Assembly (NCBI GenBank): GCA_937958995.1
Contig: CALGAP010000009.1
Location: forward strand, 186,001 to 250,000
Source: an uncultured Chitinophagaceae bacterium
Lineage (GTDB): Bacteria; Bacteroidota; Bacteroidia; Chitinophagales; Chitinophagaceae
DNA: 64,000 nt
Direction: 5' to 3'
The position numbers were made by a program, and so were the translations under genes. The notes beneath the pieces are model-generated. The model made no database searches and was not told the DNA's origin. It saw only the letters and a list, made by a program, of their open reading frames with translations. This document shows, in pieces, positions 54,701 through 62,513 of the stretch; the stretch's first letter is position 1; each line of letters opens with the position of its first letter.

Positions 54701-55365
54701 TCACCTACGGAAGTCTTTATGATGAGCTCGTTATTTTTCAACTGTAACTTGTCAACGCCTTCATAGCGCAGCGCTATCTTATCGACATCGCCGCCGGGGT
54801 GAACGATGATATCATATTTGAGTGAACCTGCTTCAGAATAATAACGGACATCAATATTGGGGTAAACATTTTTATACGTGATGGCCTGGTATAGCTTCAC
54901 ATTCCTCGCCCACCTGGATGGGTCATTGCCGATAAAATAGTTGTTGTATGAAGGAACGATCTTGTCGGGGGCGACTTCCGCCGATTCATTGGCTCCCACA
55001 AATGTTACGCGGTAAGCGTGTGAATGCACGGTGTGGCCATCGGGCGGAGCAGGATTATCGCCGGGGTCGATGGTATTGCCCGATTTGCCTTTTCGTTTGG
55101 TTGCTTTTGTAGCAGTGGCTCCGCCATCACCGTGTCCGTGATGATGCCTCATCAGCTTCATCAGGTCTTTCTCGTTGTGCATGGTGACGGTAAAGCCGTT
55201 GTTATGAAGATAAAACTCACCCCTGGGCAATTGGCCCATAAAACGAACGCGTTGATCCCACTGGCCTTTGTTCTCGATAAACTCAAAAGTGGTAGCGCCA
55301 CTCTGCGACCAGGCCGCAAGCGGAGCAAACAATAAAAGCAGATAGATCAGGCTTCTTGCAACCAA
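51703..55365 (-). CDS. T9SS type-B cargo protein B: beta-propeller repeats, four PKD domains, gliding-type C-terminus
   Basis: 1,220 residues. Signal peptide (about 1-20, LAAWSQ), then an N-terminal domain (FEFIENKGQWDQRVRFMGQL, typical of SBBP-repeat proteins) to about 270, with a His/Gly-rich insert (HHHGHGDGG). A propeller-like region to about 780 has repeats such as ATYLGGNNDDLPHSLV and SSYLGGEEDDAAFVLAL. Four PKD domains follow, each with an [IV]W.FGDG-type core (YIWNFGDGSPD, FIWDFGDGTT, YHWDFGDGTT, YKWIFGDGDS). The last ~91 residues are the gliding-motility-type sorting domain (VPNAFTPGRGGQN, IYNRWGQLVFE, GWDGTYKGQP, GDITLIR). Likely a surface adhesin or matrix protein exported through T9SS. 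It is paralogous to the protein at 56619-60257. Confidence 0.93.
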   Translation of the reverse strand: MVARSLIYLLLLFAPLAAWSQSGATTFEFIENKGQWDQRVRFMGQLPRGEFYLHNNGFTVTMHNEKDLMKLMRHHHGHGDGGATATKATKRKGKSGNTIDPGDNPAPPDGHTVHSHAYRVTFVGANESAEVAPDKIVPSYNNYFIGNDPSRWARNVKLYQAITYKNVYPNIDVRYYSEAGSLKYDIIVHPGGDVDKIALRYEGVDKLQLKNNELIIKTSVGDVKELYPYSYEFEAKSGKKEIACSYVLDKDNTVRFRLANRNPNATLIIDPTLIFSSFTRSTANNWGFTATYGPDGSVFAGGIVFSPGFPTSPGAYQTGFTGGGGKGVDIGIMKFSPDGRNRVYATYLGGNNDDLPHSLVADGAGNLVMLGRTYSSDYPTKSPRVGPGGGCDIIVTKLNAAGSDLIGSMIIGGSGDDGVNITDQFKSGNDEAISLLQNYGDDSRSEVILDAANNIYVAAQTQSGNFPVVGNVFQDKLSGKQDGVVMKINPNCNAVLWSSYLGGEEDDAAFVLALHPGSNNLYVAGGTFSDGLFSQPSPGVIQSTRAGQADGYIAVISNDGSQLVRGTYLGTTSMDIIYGIQFDRNGFPYIMGVSRGGWWVINANFKNDGSKQFVSKLEPDLSAFVYSTVFGSGAPKPNISPVAFLVDRCENVYVSGWGGWIQPGDDPYDLALTTGMPVTPDAIKSTTDGRDFYFMVIKRNAESLLYGSFFGQDGGYGEHVDGGTSRFDEQGVIYMAICANCYGSNSPVPLTSPFPTTAGVWGPVNPTGNDGCNLAAVKISFNFAGVGSGPKPYVGNTHDTVGCVPFTVTFRDTVRNAKKYIWNFGDGSPDVEGDFEVSHTYTQVGTYVIRLIGIDSSTCNIADTAYTTVYVRDDYAPVAMDVIKLDPCEELKYSFRNLSVPASGKAFGDSSFIWDFGDGTTRYAGINPVEHSYAAPGQYTVRLIMVDTNFCNAPDTASRLLGVSAVADARINPPPPGCVPYSVAFDNVSTTAQEYHWDFGDGTTSTEMNPVHIYSNVGKYTVKLVIVDSNTCNITDSALVEVVVNPQPNAQFTTTPVPPTVNTPTIFYNLSTGGVRYKWIFGDGDSTIKTTTDTVKHQYNETNTYQPCLIVYNEFGCTDTICHDVQALIDPLMDVPNAFTPGRGGQNSIIRVEGFGIARITWRIYNRWGQLVFETTNRKTGWDGTYKGQPQPMDVYAYTLDVEFVDGRKTRKTGDITLIR

Positions 55366-55444
55366 TGTTAGTCTTATTTTAATTACGTACCTGAAACGAC
55401 AAATGGGCTGGATTATCGTTTAGGGTATATAATCAGTTTTAGTA

Positions 55445-56476
55445 TCAAAATTTTGGACAGATGGATGTCCTGTCACGCGTATATTCATTATAAAAACCAT
55501 GACGCAGCAGCGCAAATTCCCAGGCGCCGCGGCCATTATTATAGTTTTTGAGAGATGAAGTGGTCACATCATAAGTAAACATCAGCTTGATGTTTTTCCA
55601 TTCAAAACCCACCATCGGTATAAATGCATCGCCTGCGCGATATACCAGTCCGCCATACAACTGCGATTCTCCATCGCCCGACAGGTTGTATTGGATGGTG
55701 GCTCCGCCAACCAGTTCATTCGATTTTGCCTGTTGCGAATAATAGGCCATCGGGTTGATGATGACCATATCACTCAACTTGTAGCTCACATTCAGGAAGG
55801 CATTGTAACGTGGTTGTATGCGTGAGTCATATCCTGAAATATCAGTTGAAAAGAATGACTCGCGGGGCCTGTTCAAATGCCAGGCCGAGATGCCGCCATT
55901 GACATATAAGTTTTCGGTGGGGAAATAAGCATAGTTGAGACCTACCTGCACGTCGAAATAATTCACACTGGGATTATCCAGCACTACGGAAGTGGGGAGG
56001 TTGGAGTCGAAAAATCTTCCATCGAACTGGTCGGGAAATTTCAAATTGGCCTGGTTGATGCGCTTGTTGGCCCAGCCCACGTTGAAACCTGCCGATAAAA
56101 GGTGCGCAACACCCAGCATCTGGTGGTAGGCTGCCGACAAATATATTTTGGTGGAAGTAAGTCCGCCCGAACCCGCCGCATCGCGCAATATCACGCCGCC
56201 CAGTCCCATCCATCCGCTTTCTATACGATCGCGAAACACCTGTGCATCGCCCCAGACACTCATAGTCTTGTAGGGGACACTCATTACGGAGGACCACTGA
56301 TTGCGGTAGTTGGCGCCGATGCGATAGTCGGCGTCAGGAATAAAACCTGTATTGGCGGGATTGGTCGTTAAAGGCGAGTTCCACCATTGCGAGAAATGAA
56401 AATCCTGCGCTCTTAACCCTGTGCAAGCCGCCATGCTGATCAGCATCAGTAAGCCCTGGTAAATTTTCTTTTTCAT
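55445..56476 (-). CDS. PorP/SprF family T9SS outer-membrane protein
   Basis: 343 residues with a signal peptide ending LRAQ near 24. FHFSQWWNSPLTTNPANTGF is the start typical of PorP/SprF proteins, followed by RIGANYRNQW and the later YSQQAKSNELVGGATIQYN and MVGFEWKNIKLMFTYDVT. In the family, SprF-type proteins help export or attach a cognate type-B cargo such as SprB. It sits between two such cargo genes, 142 bp after cargo A and 79 bp before cargo B, all on the minus strand. Confidence 0.93.
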   Translation of the reverse strand: MKKKIYQGLLMLISMAACTGLRAQDFHFSQWWNSPLTTNPANTGFIPDADYRIGANYRNQWSSVMSVPYKTMSVWGDAQVFRDRIESGWMGLGGVILRDAAGSGGLTSTKIYLSAAYHQMLGVAHLLSAGFNVGWANKRINQANLKFPDQFDGRFFDSNLPTSVVLDNPSVNYFDVQVGLNYAYFPTENLYVNGGISAWHLNRPRESFFSTDISGYDSRIQPRYNAFLNVSYKLSDMVIINPMAYYSQQAKSNELVGGATIQYNLSGDGESQLYGGLVYRAGDAFIPMVGFEWKNIKLMFTYDVTTSSLKNYNNGRGAWEFALLRHGFYNEYTRDRTSICPKF

Positions 56477-56539
56477 TTGTTGTCCCCTTCCTCTAAGTTA
56501 CGTTTTCAATATCGCTGTATCAAGGGTACGGGTAAATGC

Positions 56540-56591
56540 GTTAACAAGTTGACAAATAAAGGGCCTGATAACGTGTTATAGCTTTGTTAAC
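56540..56591. repeat. GTTAACAA / TTGTTAAC dyad between cargo A and the SprF-like gene
   Basis: Perfect 8-bp arms at 56540-56547 and 56584-56591 enclose ATAACGTGTTAT. The AT-rich dyad lies downstream of cargo A and upstream of the SprF-like start, so it may be a regulator site or a weak processing/termination structure. Confidence 0.45.
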
Positions 56592-56618
56592 ATATTAAGC
56601 TGCCTCCAGGTTCACCAG

Positions 56619-59600
56619 TTAACGAATCAACGTAATATCGCCCGTTTTTCTTATCCTGGTGCCATCGGTAAATTCTACATCCAGGGTATAAGCATATACA
56701 TCCATGGGTTGTGGCTGGCCTTTGTAAGTGCCATCCCAGCCCGCCTTACGGTTATTTGATTCATACACCACCTGCCCCCAGCGGTTATAAATGCGCCAGG
56801 TCATGCGGGCGATGCCAAAACCATGCACCTTGATGGTGCTGTTTTGTCCAAATCTTCCCGGCGTGAAAGCATTCGGCACATCGAGCAATGGCGTTATCAG
56901 CGACTGCACTTCATGTTCCGCCGTGTCGGTACACCCAAATTCATTATAGGTGATCAATTGCGCATAGAAAGTACCGGTTTCGTTGTACTGGTGCAACACC
57001 GTATCCATACTATTCGTGATGGTACTGTCGCCATCGCCAAAGTACCATTTATACCTTACGCCGCCGGTGGATTGATTATGGAAGACCGTTGGCGTATTGT
57101 TTTGGGGTGGCACGGGCGTGGTATAGAATTCAGCAAATGGTTTTGGATGCACCCAAAAGGTAAACGTGGTCGAGTCTGTCTTGTTACAGGTGTTTGTATC
57201 CACCGCTACCAGTTTAACGGTGTATTGACCGGTGGTACTATAGAATTTCTGCGGGTTCATTTCTGTGGAGGTGGTGCCATCACCAAAATCCCAGAAGAAG
57301 TCATGACCACCCAGTGAAGTGCTGTAGAATTGCGCGGTATAAGGCGCACAGCCTGGGGTGTCGAGGTAAATGCGCGCAACAACGTTTGCGGCAATATTGA
57401 AAGTTCGCACTACAGAATCGGGCGAGTTACAGAACCCGGTATCTGCCAGAATGAGTTTTACCACGTATGTACCGGGCAAATCATAGGGATGCGTTACGGT
57501 ACCCAACCCGGTGGTGACGCGCGTACCATCACCGAAATCCCATATAAAGCTTTTATCGTGAAATGATCGGCCTGCCGGTGGCGTTGAGAGGTTGGTAAAT
57601 TCATAGTTCAATACATCGCAGCCTCCCACCTTGCGCATACTGAAATCGACAAGCGCTTCATCATCGCGCGCCTGCAGCGTGAGGTAGGCAGTGTCGGAAA
57701 TATTACAGCTGGTAGAGTCGATTGCTATGAGGCGTATGGTATAAGTACCTACGTCGGTATAAGTATGCTTTATGCTAAAATCGGTGGATTCTACTTCAGG
57801 GCTGCCATCGCCAAAGTTCCAGATATATTTTTTTGCATTGCGAATGGTGTCGCGGAATTCCGCCTCAAAGGGAACGCAGCCCACGGTATCGTAAGCGCCG
57901 TTAATAAATACTTTCGGACCTGAACCCACACCTGCAAAGTTGAAGGCAAGTTTCACAACGGCCAGGTTACATTCCGCGCCATTGGTTCCGTTTACCGGTC
58001 CCCACACGCCCGGCGTGGTAGGGAAGGGAGAAGTGATTGGTCCCTGCTGACTGCCATAGCAGTTAGCGCATATGGCCTGGTATATCACACCCATTTCATC
58101 GTAGCGGCTGGTGCCACCATCCACGTGCTCGCCTTCGCCGCCGCTCTGACCAAAGAAAGTGCCGTAAAGCAAGTCGGAGGCATCTTTCTTGATCACGATA
58201 AAATACATATCCCGATTATCAGTAACCGATTTGATGGCGTCGGGTGTGGTAGGCATACCCGCAGTGCCGGCCATGTTATATGAATTGCCGTTGGGTACAA
58301 TCCACCCGCCCCAGCCAGATACGTACACATTTTCGCAGCGGTCAACCAGGAAAGCTACAGGAGAAATATTGGGTTTTGAAGCGCCGCTGCCATACACGGT
58401 AGAATAAATAAACCCTGAAAGATCGGGCTCCACTTTAGCAATAAATTGCTTTGAGTTGGGTACACTCCAGGCTGCATTTTGAACGGGCCAGTTGCCTTCA
58501 CTCACCCCCATGACATAGGGAATACTGTTGCGGTCGAACTGGATACCATATATAGCATCGAATGCCGGAGTGCCCATGTAGGTCCAGTTGATGAGCTGCG
58601 TACCATCGTTGCTGATGCGCGCCATAAAACCATCGGCGTTACCGCCCTGGTAAGTGGGTTGGTAAGCGCCAGCCTTGCTGTGCGCCACGTTGCGGCTGGT
58701 AGTGGAGCCGGCCACATAAATTTCGTTGGTGCTGGGACGAACGCCGATCACGAAAGCGCCATCGTCACCATCGCCGCCGAGAAAGCTGGCCCAGATGACA
58801 GAAGTACAGGTGGGATTGATTTTTATCACCACGCCATCTTGTGCGCCGGCAGGGGAGGGTTGAAAACGACCGGCTGTTTTGGGAAAACGCGGACTCTTCG
58901 TTTGTGCGGCCACGTAAATATTTCCCGCGGCATCCAGCTGTACTTCGCTTCGGGAGTCGTCGCCATAAAAGCGCATAGTAGATTGTACACCGGCTCCGCT
59001 ATTTTCCTGCTGGTCAGCCACGTTCACGCCATCCTGGCCGCTGCCACCGATGCGCAGTGAACCGATAATGTTTGAACCATCGGCATTGAGTTTGGTAACA
59101 ATAATATCGCCATTACCCCCACCATCCACCAGTTCAGTGGTGCCAGGATAGTTGCTGCTATAGCTGCGGCCCATCACTACCAGGTTGCCCATCGGATCGC
59201 AGATAAGGCTGTGCGGGTATTCATTGCCGTTGCCACCGATGTAGGTGGCATAGGCACGGTTGCGCCCATTGGGAGTGAATTTAAAAATGCCGATATCCTT
59301 ACCGCCGCCCTGGAACGATTCCTGGAAGGCACCGTTGTTGGTAGGGAAGCCGCTGCCGAAAACAATACCGCCTGAGTACAATGAACCATCAGGTCCGGGC
59401 GTAGCAGTAAAACCCCATTGGCCCACACGGCTGCCCGTGAAAGAACAGAATATCAACGTGGGGTCGATCACCAGGGTGCTGGTTTTGGAATAGGCGCCAA
59501 CACGAAAACGAACTGTTTTGCTATCCACCAGTTCATACGAAGCGTTTACCGGTGATCTTCCTTTCATATTATCGAACTGGTATGAGTAAGGATACAATTC

Positions 59601-60257
59601 TTTCAGGTCGCCCACCGATGTTTTGATGATCAGCTCACGGTTTTTAATCGATAATTTATCGGCGCCTTCGTAGCGCATGAGAATATTATTCACGTCGCCG
59701 CCGGGATGAATGATAAAATCGTACTTCAGGCGGCCGCCTTCTGAATAATAACGTACATCGATATTGGGATAAATATTCCGGTAAGTGACTGCCTGGAAGG
59801 TGCGCACCTTGCGTGCCCACTTGGATGGATCGTTGCCGATAAAATAGTTGGTGTTGTCATCAATCATTTTGTCGGGCACCACTTCGGCATTGCCATTACT
59901 ATTCACGAAATGCACGCGGTAAGCATGCGCGCGCACGCTGTTAATTTGCGCAGGATCTTTTGATTTGTCAATTTGCCCGGGCAATCCATACACGCCACCA
60001 CTTTTGCCCGCGAGATCTTCCAAACCATGATGACGCCTCATGAACCTTTCGAGGTCGCCGGTATGAAACTGAACTACGGTAAAACCATTTTTATGTAAAT
60101 AAAAATCGCCGGAAGGCATTTCGCCTTTAAACTGCACGCGGTCGTCCCACTGTCCCTTATTCTCAACCAACTCAAAGGTGGAAGGTCCGCCTTGAGCGTA
60201 GGTGCTTATTGCAGCAATCAACACTAGGGTAACTATTATTACACTTTTCCTGCCCAA
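56619..60257 (-). CDS. T9SS type-B cargo protein A: beta-propeller repeats, four PKD domains, gliding-type C-terminus
   Basis: 1,212 residues, colinear with cargo B: signal peptide (ISTYAQ near 22), FELVENKGQWDDRVQFKGEM, propeller-type repeats (ATYIGGNGNEYPHSLI, ASFLGGDGDDGAFVIGV), four PKD domains (YIWNFGDGSPE, FIWDFGDGTR, FFWDFGDGTTS, YKWYFGDGDS) and a sorting domain nearly identical to that of cargo B (IYNRWGQVVYE, GWDGTYKGQPQPMDVYAYTL, GDITLIR). The two differ most in the His/Gly insert and in the second PKD domain. It starts 63 bp after recG ends. Likely exported and anchored at the surface with the SprF-like partner. Confidence 0.93.
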   Translation of the reverse strand: MGRKSVIIVTLVLIAAISTYAQGGPSTFELVENKGQWDDRVQFKGEMPSGDFYLHKNGFTVVQFHTGDLERFMRRHHGLEDLAGKSGGVYGLPGQIDKSKDPAQINSVRAHAYRVHFVNSNGNAEVVPDKMIDDNTNYFIGNDPSKWARKVRTFQAVTYRNIYPNIDVRYYSEGGRLKYDFIIHPGGDVNNILMRYEGADKLSIKNRELIIKTSVGDLKELYPYSYQFDNMKGRSPVNASYELVDSKTVRFRVGAYSKTSTLVIDPTLIFCSFTGSRVGQWGFTATPGPDGSLYSGGIVFGSGFPTNNGAFQESFQGGGKDIGIFKFTPNGRNRAYATYIGGNGNEYPHSLICDPMGNLVVMGRSYSSNYPGTTELVDGGGNGDIIVTKLNADGSNIIGSLRIGGSGQDGVNVADQQENSGAGVQSTMRFYGDDSRSEVQLDAAGNIYVAAQTKSPRFPKTAGRFQPSPAGAQDGVVIKINPTCTSVIWASFLGGDGDDGAFVIGVRPSTNEIYVAGSTTSRNVAHSKAGAYQPTYQGGNADGFMARISNDGTQLINWTYMGTPAFDAIYGIQFDRNSIPYVMGVSEGNWPVQNAAWSVPNSKQFIAKVEPDLSGFIYSTVYGSGASKPNISPVAFLVDRCENVYVSGWGGWIVPNGNSYNMAGTAGMPTTPDAIKSVTDNRDMYFIVIKKDASDLLYGTFFGQSGGEGEHVDGGTSRYDEMGVIYQAICANCYGSQQGPITSPFPTTPGVWGPVNGTNGAECNLAVVKLAFNFAGVGSGPKVFINGAYDTVGCVPFEAEFRDTIRNAKKYIWNFGDGSPEVESTDFSIKHTYTDVGTYTIRLIAIDSTSCNISDTAYLTLQARDDEALVDFSMRKVGGCDVLNYEFTNLSTPPAGRSFHDKSFIWDFGDGTRVTTGLGTVTHPYDLPGTYVVKLILADTGFCNSPDSVVRTFNIAANVVARIYLDTPGCAPYTAQFYSTSLGGHDFFWDFGDGTTSTEMNPQKFYSTTGQYTVKLVAVDTNTCNKTDSTTFTFWVHPKPFAEFYTTPVPPQNNTPTVFHNQSTGGVRYKWYFGDGDSTITNSMDTVLHQYNETGTFYAQLITYNEFGCTDTAEHEVQSLITPLLDVPNAFTPGRFGQNSTIKVHGFGIARMTWRIYNRWGQVVYESNNRKAGWDGTYKGQPQPMDVYAYTLDVEFTDGTRIRKTGDITLIR

Positions 60258-60320
60258 GATTTCTGATTTATAGATTTTACGTGATTTTACTTCGAATAAA
60301 CGCTGTTTAGCCTGGTATTA

Positions 60321-62513
60321 TTACGATATCTTACTCCAGGCAGTCTTACCCTGGAGTGATTGCAGGTATACTTTTAGTTGCAAATTATCTGCCGAACTAA
60401 GGTCCGGATCGGTTTCCAGCAGCTTTTCTGCTGCCAGTTTGGCTTTTTCCAGTAAAGCTCTGTCTTCAACGATGCTCGCCAGCTTAAAATTCAACATACC
60501 GCTTTGTCTTGTTCCCTCAATATCGCCGGGACCACGAAGCTCCAGGTCCTTTTCCGCGATCTTGAACCCATCATTGGTAGCGGTCATGATTTTTAACCTT
60601 TCTCTCGCCTCATTGTTCAGCTTAGTGCCTGTTAATAAAATGCAAAAGCTTTTTTCGCTTCCACGGCCTACTCTCCCCCGTAACTGGTGCAATTGTGACA
60701 AACCAAATTTTTCTGCACTTTCAATCACCATCACGCTGGCATTTGGCACATCCACACCCACTTCAATTACTGTAGTTGAAACCATTATCTGGGTGTCACC
60801 CGTCTTGAACCGTTGCATGTTTGTTTCCTTCACATCGGCGCTTTGCCGTCCATGCACCATACTTATCCAGAATTTCGGTTCGGGAAACCATGCTTTCACA
60901 TTTTCATAACCACGCATCAGGTTTTCATAATCCAGTTTCTCCGATTCTTCAATCAAAGGAAAGATGATATAGGCCTGTCTTCCCTTATCAATTTCTTTAC
61001 GAATAAAGTCCATTACCTGGTGCCGTGCTGTTTCATATCTATGTACGGTTAAAACAGGTTTACGGTTGGGAGGTAATTCGTCTATTACGCTGTAATCCAG
61101 GTCGCCATAAGCAGTCATGGCCAGGGTGCGCGGAATGGGTGTGGCGGTCATTACCAGTATGTGCGGGGGTATAGTTGCTTTTTGCCAAAGCCGCGCCCTT
61201 TGTTCCACGCCAAAACGATGTTGTTCGTCAACAATCGCTACCCCCAGTTTTCTGAATTGCACGGTATCTTCCAGCAGGGCGTGGGTGCCGATAATGATAT
61301 TCAGGCTGCCTTCCGCCAAACCGTGCAAAATAATTTTGCGGTCTTTTGCCTTTGTGGAACCGGTAAGCAGTCTGACCGAGACCGGTAAATCTTTCAGCAG
61401 CCCGGTAATGCTCTTGTAGTGTTGCTGCGCCAGTATTTCGGTGGGAGCCATCAGGCAACCCTGGTAACCATTGTCAACCGCCAGCAGCAGAACGAGTAAT
61501 GCTACGATCGTTTTTCCGCTACCCACATCTCCCTGCAGCAGGCGGTTCATTTGCCGGCCGCTGCCCATATCTTTTCGAATCTCTTTGATCACTCTTTTTT
61601 GCGCATTGGTGAGTTCAAAAGGCAGGTAATCTTTATAAAAACGGTTAAACAATTCACCCACCTGTCCGAATAGGACACCTTTGGAATAACGGTGCCGCTG
61701 AATTTTTACCAAACCCATGCGCAACTGGGCGATAAAGAATTCCTCAAACTTCAGCCTTTGCAAAGCTTTCTGGTGCGCGTCAATACTGGGTGGAAAATGA
61801 ACATCACAAAATGCCCGGTACCGGGGTACCAGGTGTAAGGCTTTGCGTATGGGCTCGGGTAAGTTTTCGGGAATATCGTGTTCGCGCAACGACGCGAAAA
61901 GGGTGCGGGTTAGTTTAGCAATCTGCCTGCCACCAAGACCGCGTGCCTTGAGTTTTTCTGTGCTGGGATAAACCGGCTCCAGGTAATCCTTGCCATCAGC
62001 TTTTTGCGGCTCATAAATCTCCATCTCGGGATGAGTGATCTGCGGTTTCGACTGGAAGAAACTCACGCGGCCGTAGATAAGGTAGGTTTGTCCCGGCACC
62101 AGCATTTTCTGTATCCACTGAATGCCCTGGAACCATACCAGCTCCAGCGATCCCGAGGCGTCGCGCACCTCAGCCACCAGCCGGCGTCCGCGTCTTTCAC
62201 CCAAAGTATCGAGGCTGATCAGTTTGGCAGCAATCTGGATGTATTCTGTAAGAGGAGTGATATCGCGAATGAGACTGACTTTTGTCTTATCGATATGACG
62301 ATAAGGAAAATGTTCCAGCAGATCTTTCCACGTAAAAATGGACAGTTCTTTCTTAAGCAGGTCGCCGCGTTGCGGGCCAATGCCCTTAAGGTATTCGATG
62401 GGATTGGATAATATGGACGTGGCGGTGCTGATGGCGGAATATTTTGAGACAAAATAAAGGACAAAACAGGTATCGGTTATTGTGAATTTCTCCTCACATA
62501 CACCTCCACCCAC
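60321..62513 (-). CDS. recG: ATP-dependent DNA helicase RecG
   Basis: 730 residues as drawn. Wedge/OB domain in the first third (YLKGIGPQRGDLLKKEL, then LLEHFPYRHID), Walker A QGDVGSGKTIVALL, DEQHRFGVEQRARL, TATPIPRTLAMTAYGDLD and QLRGRVGRGSEKSFC all mark RecG, which reverses stalled forks and branch-migrates Holliday junctions. The start is uncertain: homology begins at about residue 34 (ILSNPIEYL), but no ATG, GTG or TTG lies between there and GTG 62513, which overlaps the upstream gene by 37 bp. Either that GTG is used, giving ~30 extra residues, or a rare codon such as ATT or ATA. Confidence 0.95.
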   Translation of the reverse strand: MGGGVCEEKFTITDTCFVLYFVSKYSAISTATSILSNPIEYLKGIGPQRGDLLKKELSIFTWKDLLEHFPYRHIDKTKVSLIRDITPLTEYIQIAAKLISLDTLGERRGRRLVAEVRDASGSLELVWFQGIQWIQKMLVPGQTYLIYGRVSFFQSKPQITHPEMEIYEPQKADGKDYLEPVYPSTEKLKARGLGGRQIAKLTRTLFASLREHDIPENLPEPIRKALHLVPRYRAFCDVHFPPSIDAHQKALQRLKFEEFFIAQLRMGLVKIQRHRYSKGVLFGQVGELFNRFYKDYLPFELTNAQKRVIKEIRKDMGSGRQMNRLLQGDVGSGKTIVALLVLLLAVDNGYQGCLMAPTEILAQQHYKSITGLLKDLPVSVRLLTGSTKAKDRKIILHGLAEGSLNIIIGTHALLEDTVQFRKLGVAIVDEQHRFGVEQRARLWQKATIPPHILVMTATPIPRTLAMTAYGDLDYSVIDELPPNRKPVLTVHRYETARHQVMDFIRKEIDKGRQAYIIFPLIEESEKLDYENLMRGYENVKAWFPEPKFWISMVHGRQSADVKETNMQRFKTGDTQIMVSTTVIEVGVDVPNASVMVIESAEKFGLSQLHQLRGRVGRGSEKSFCILLTGTKLNNEARERLKIMTATNDGFKIAEKDLELRGPGDIEGTRQSGMLNFKLASIVEDRALLEKAKLAAEKLLETDPDLSSADNLQLKVYLQSLQGKTAWSKIS

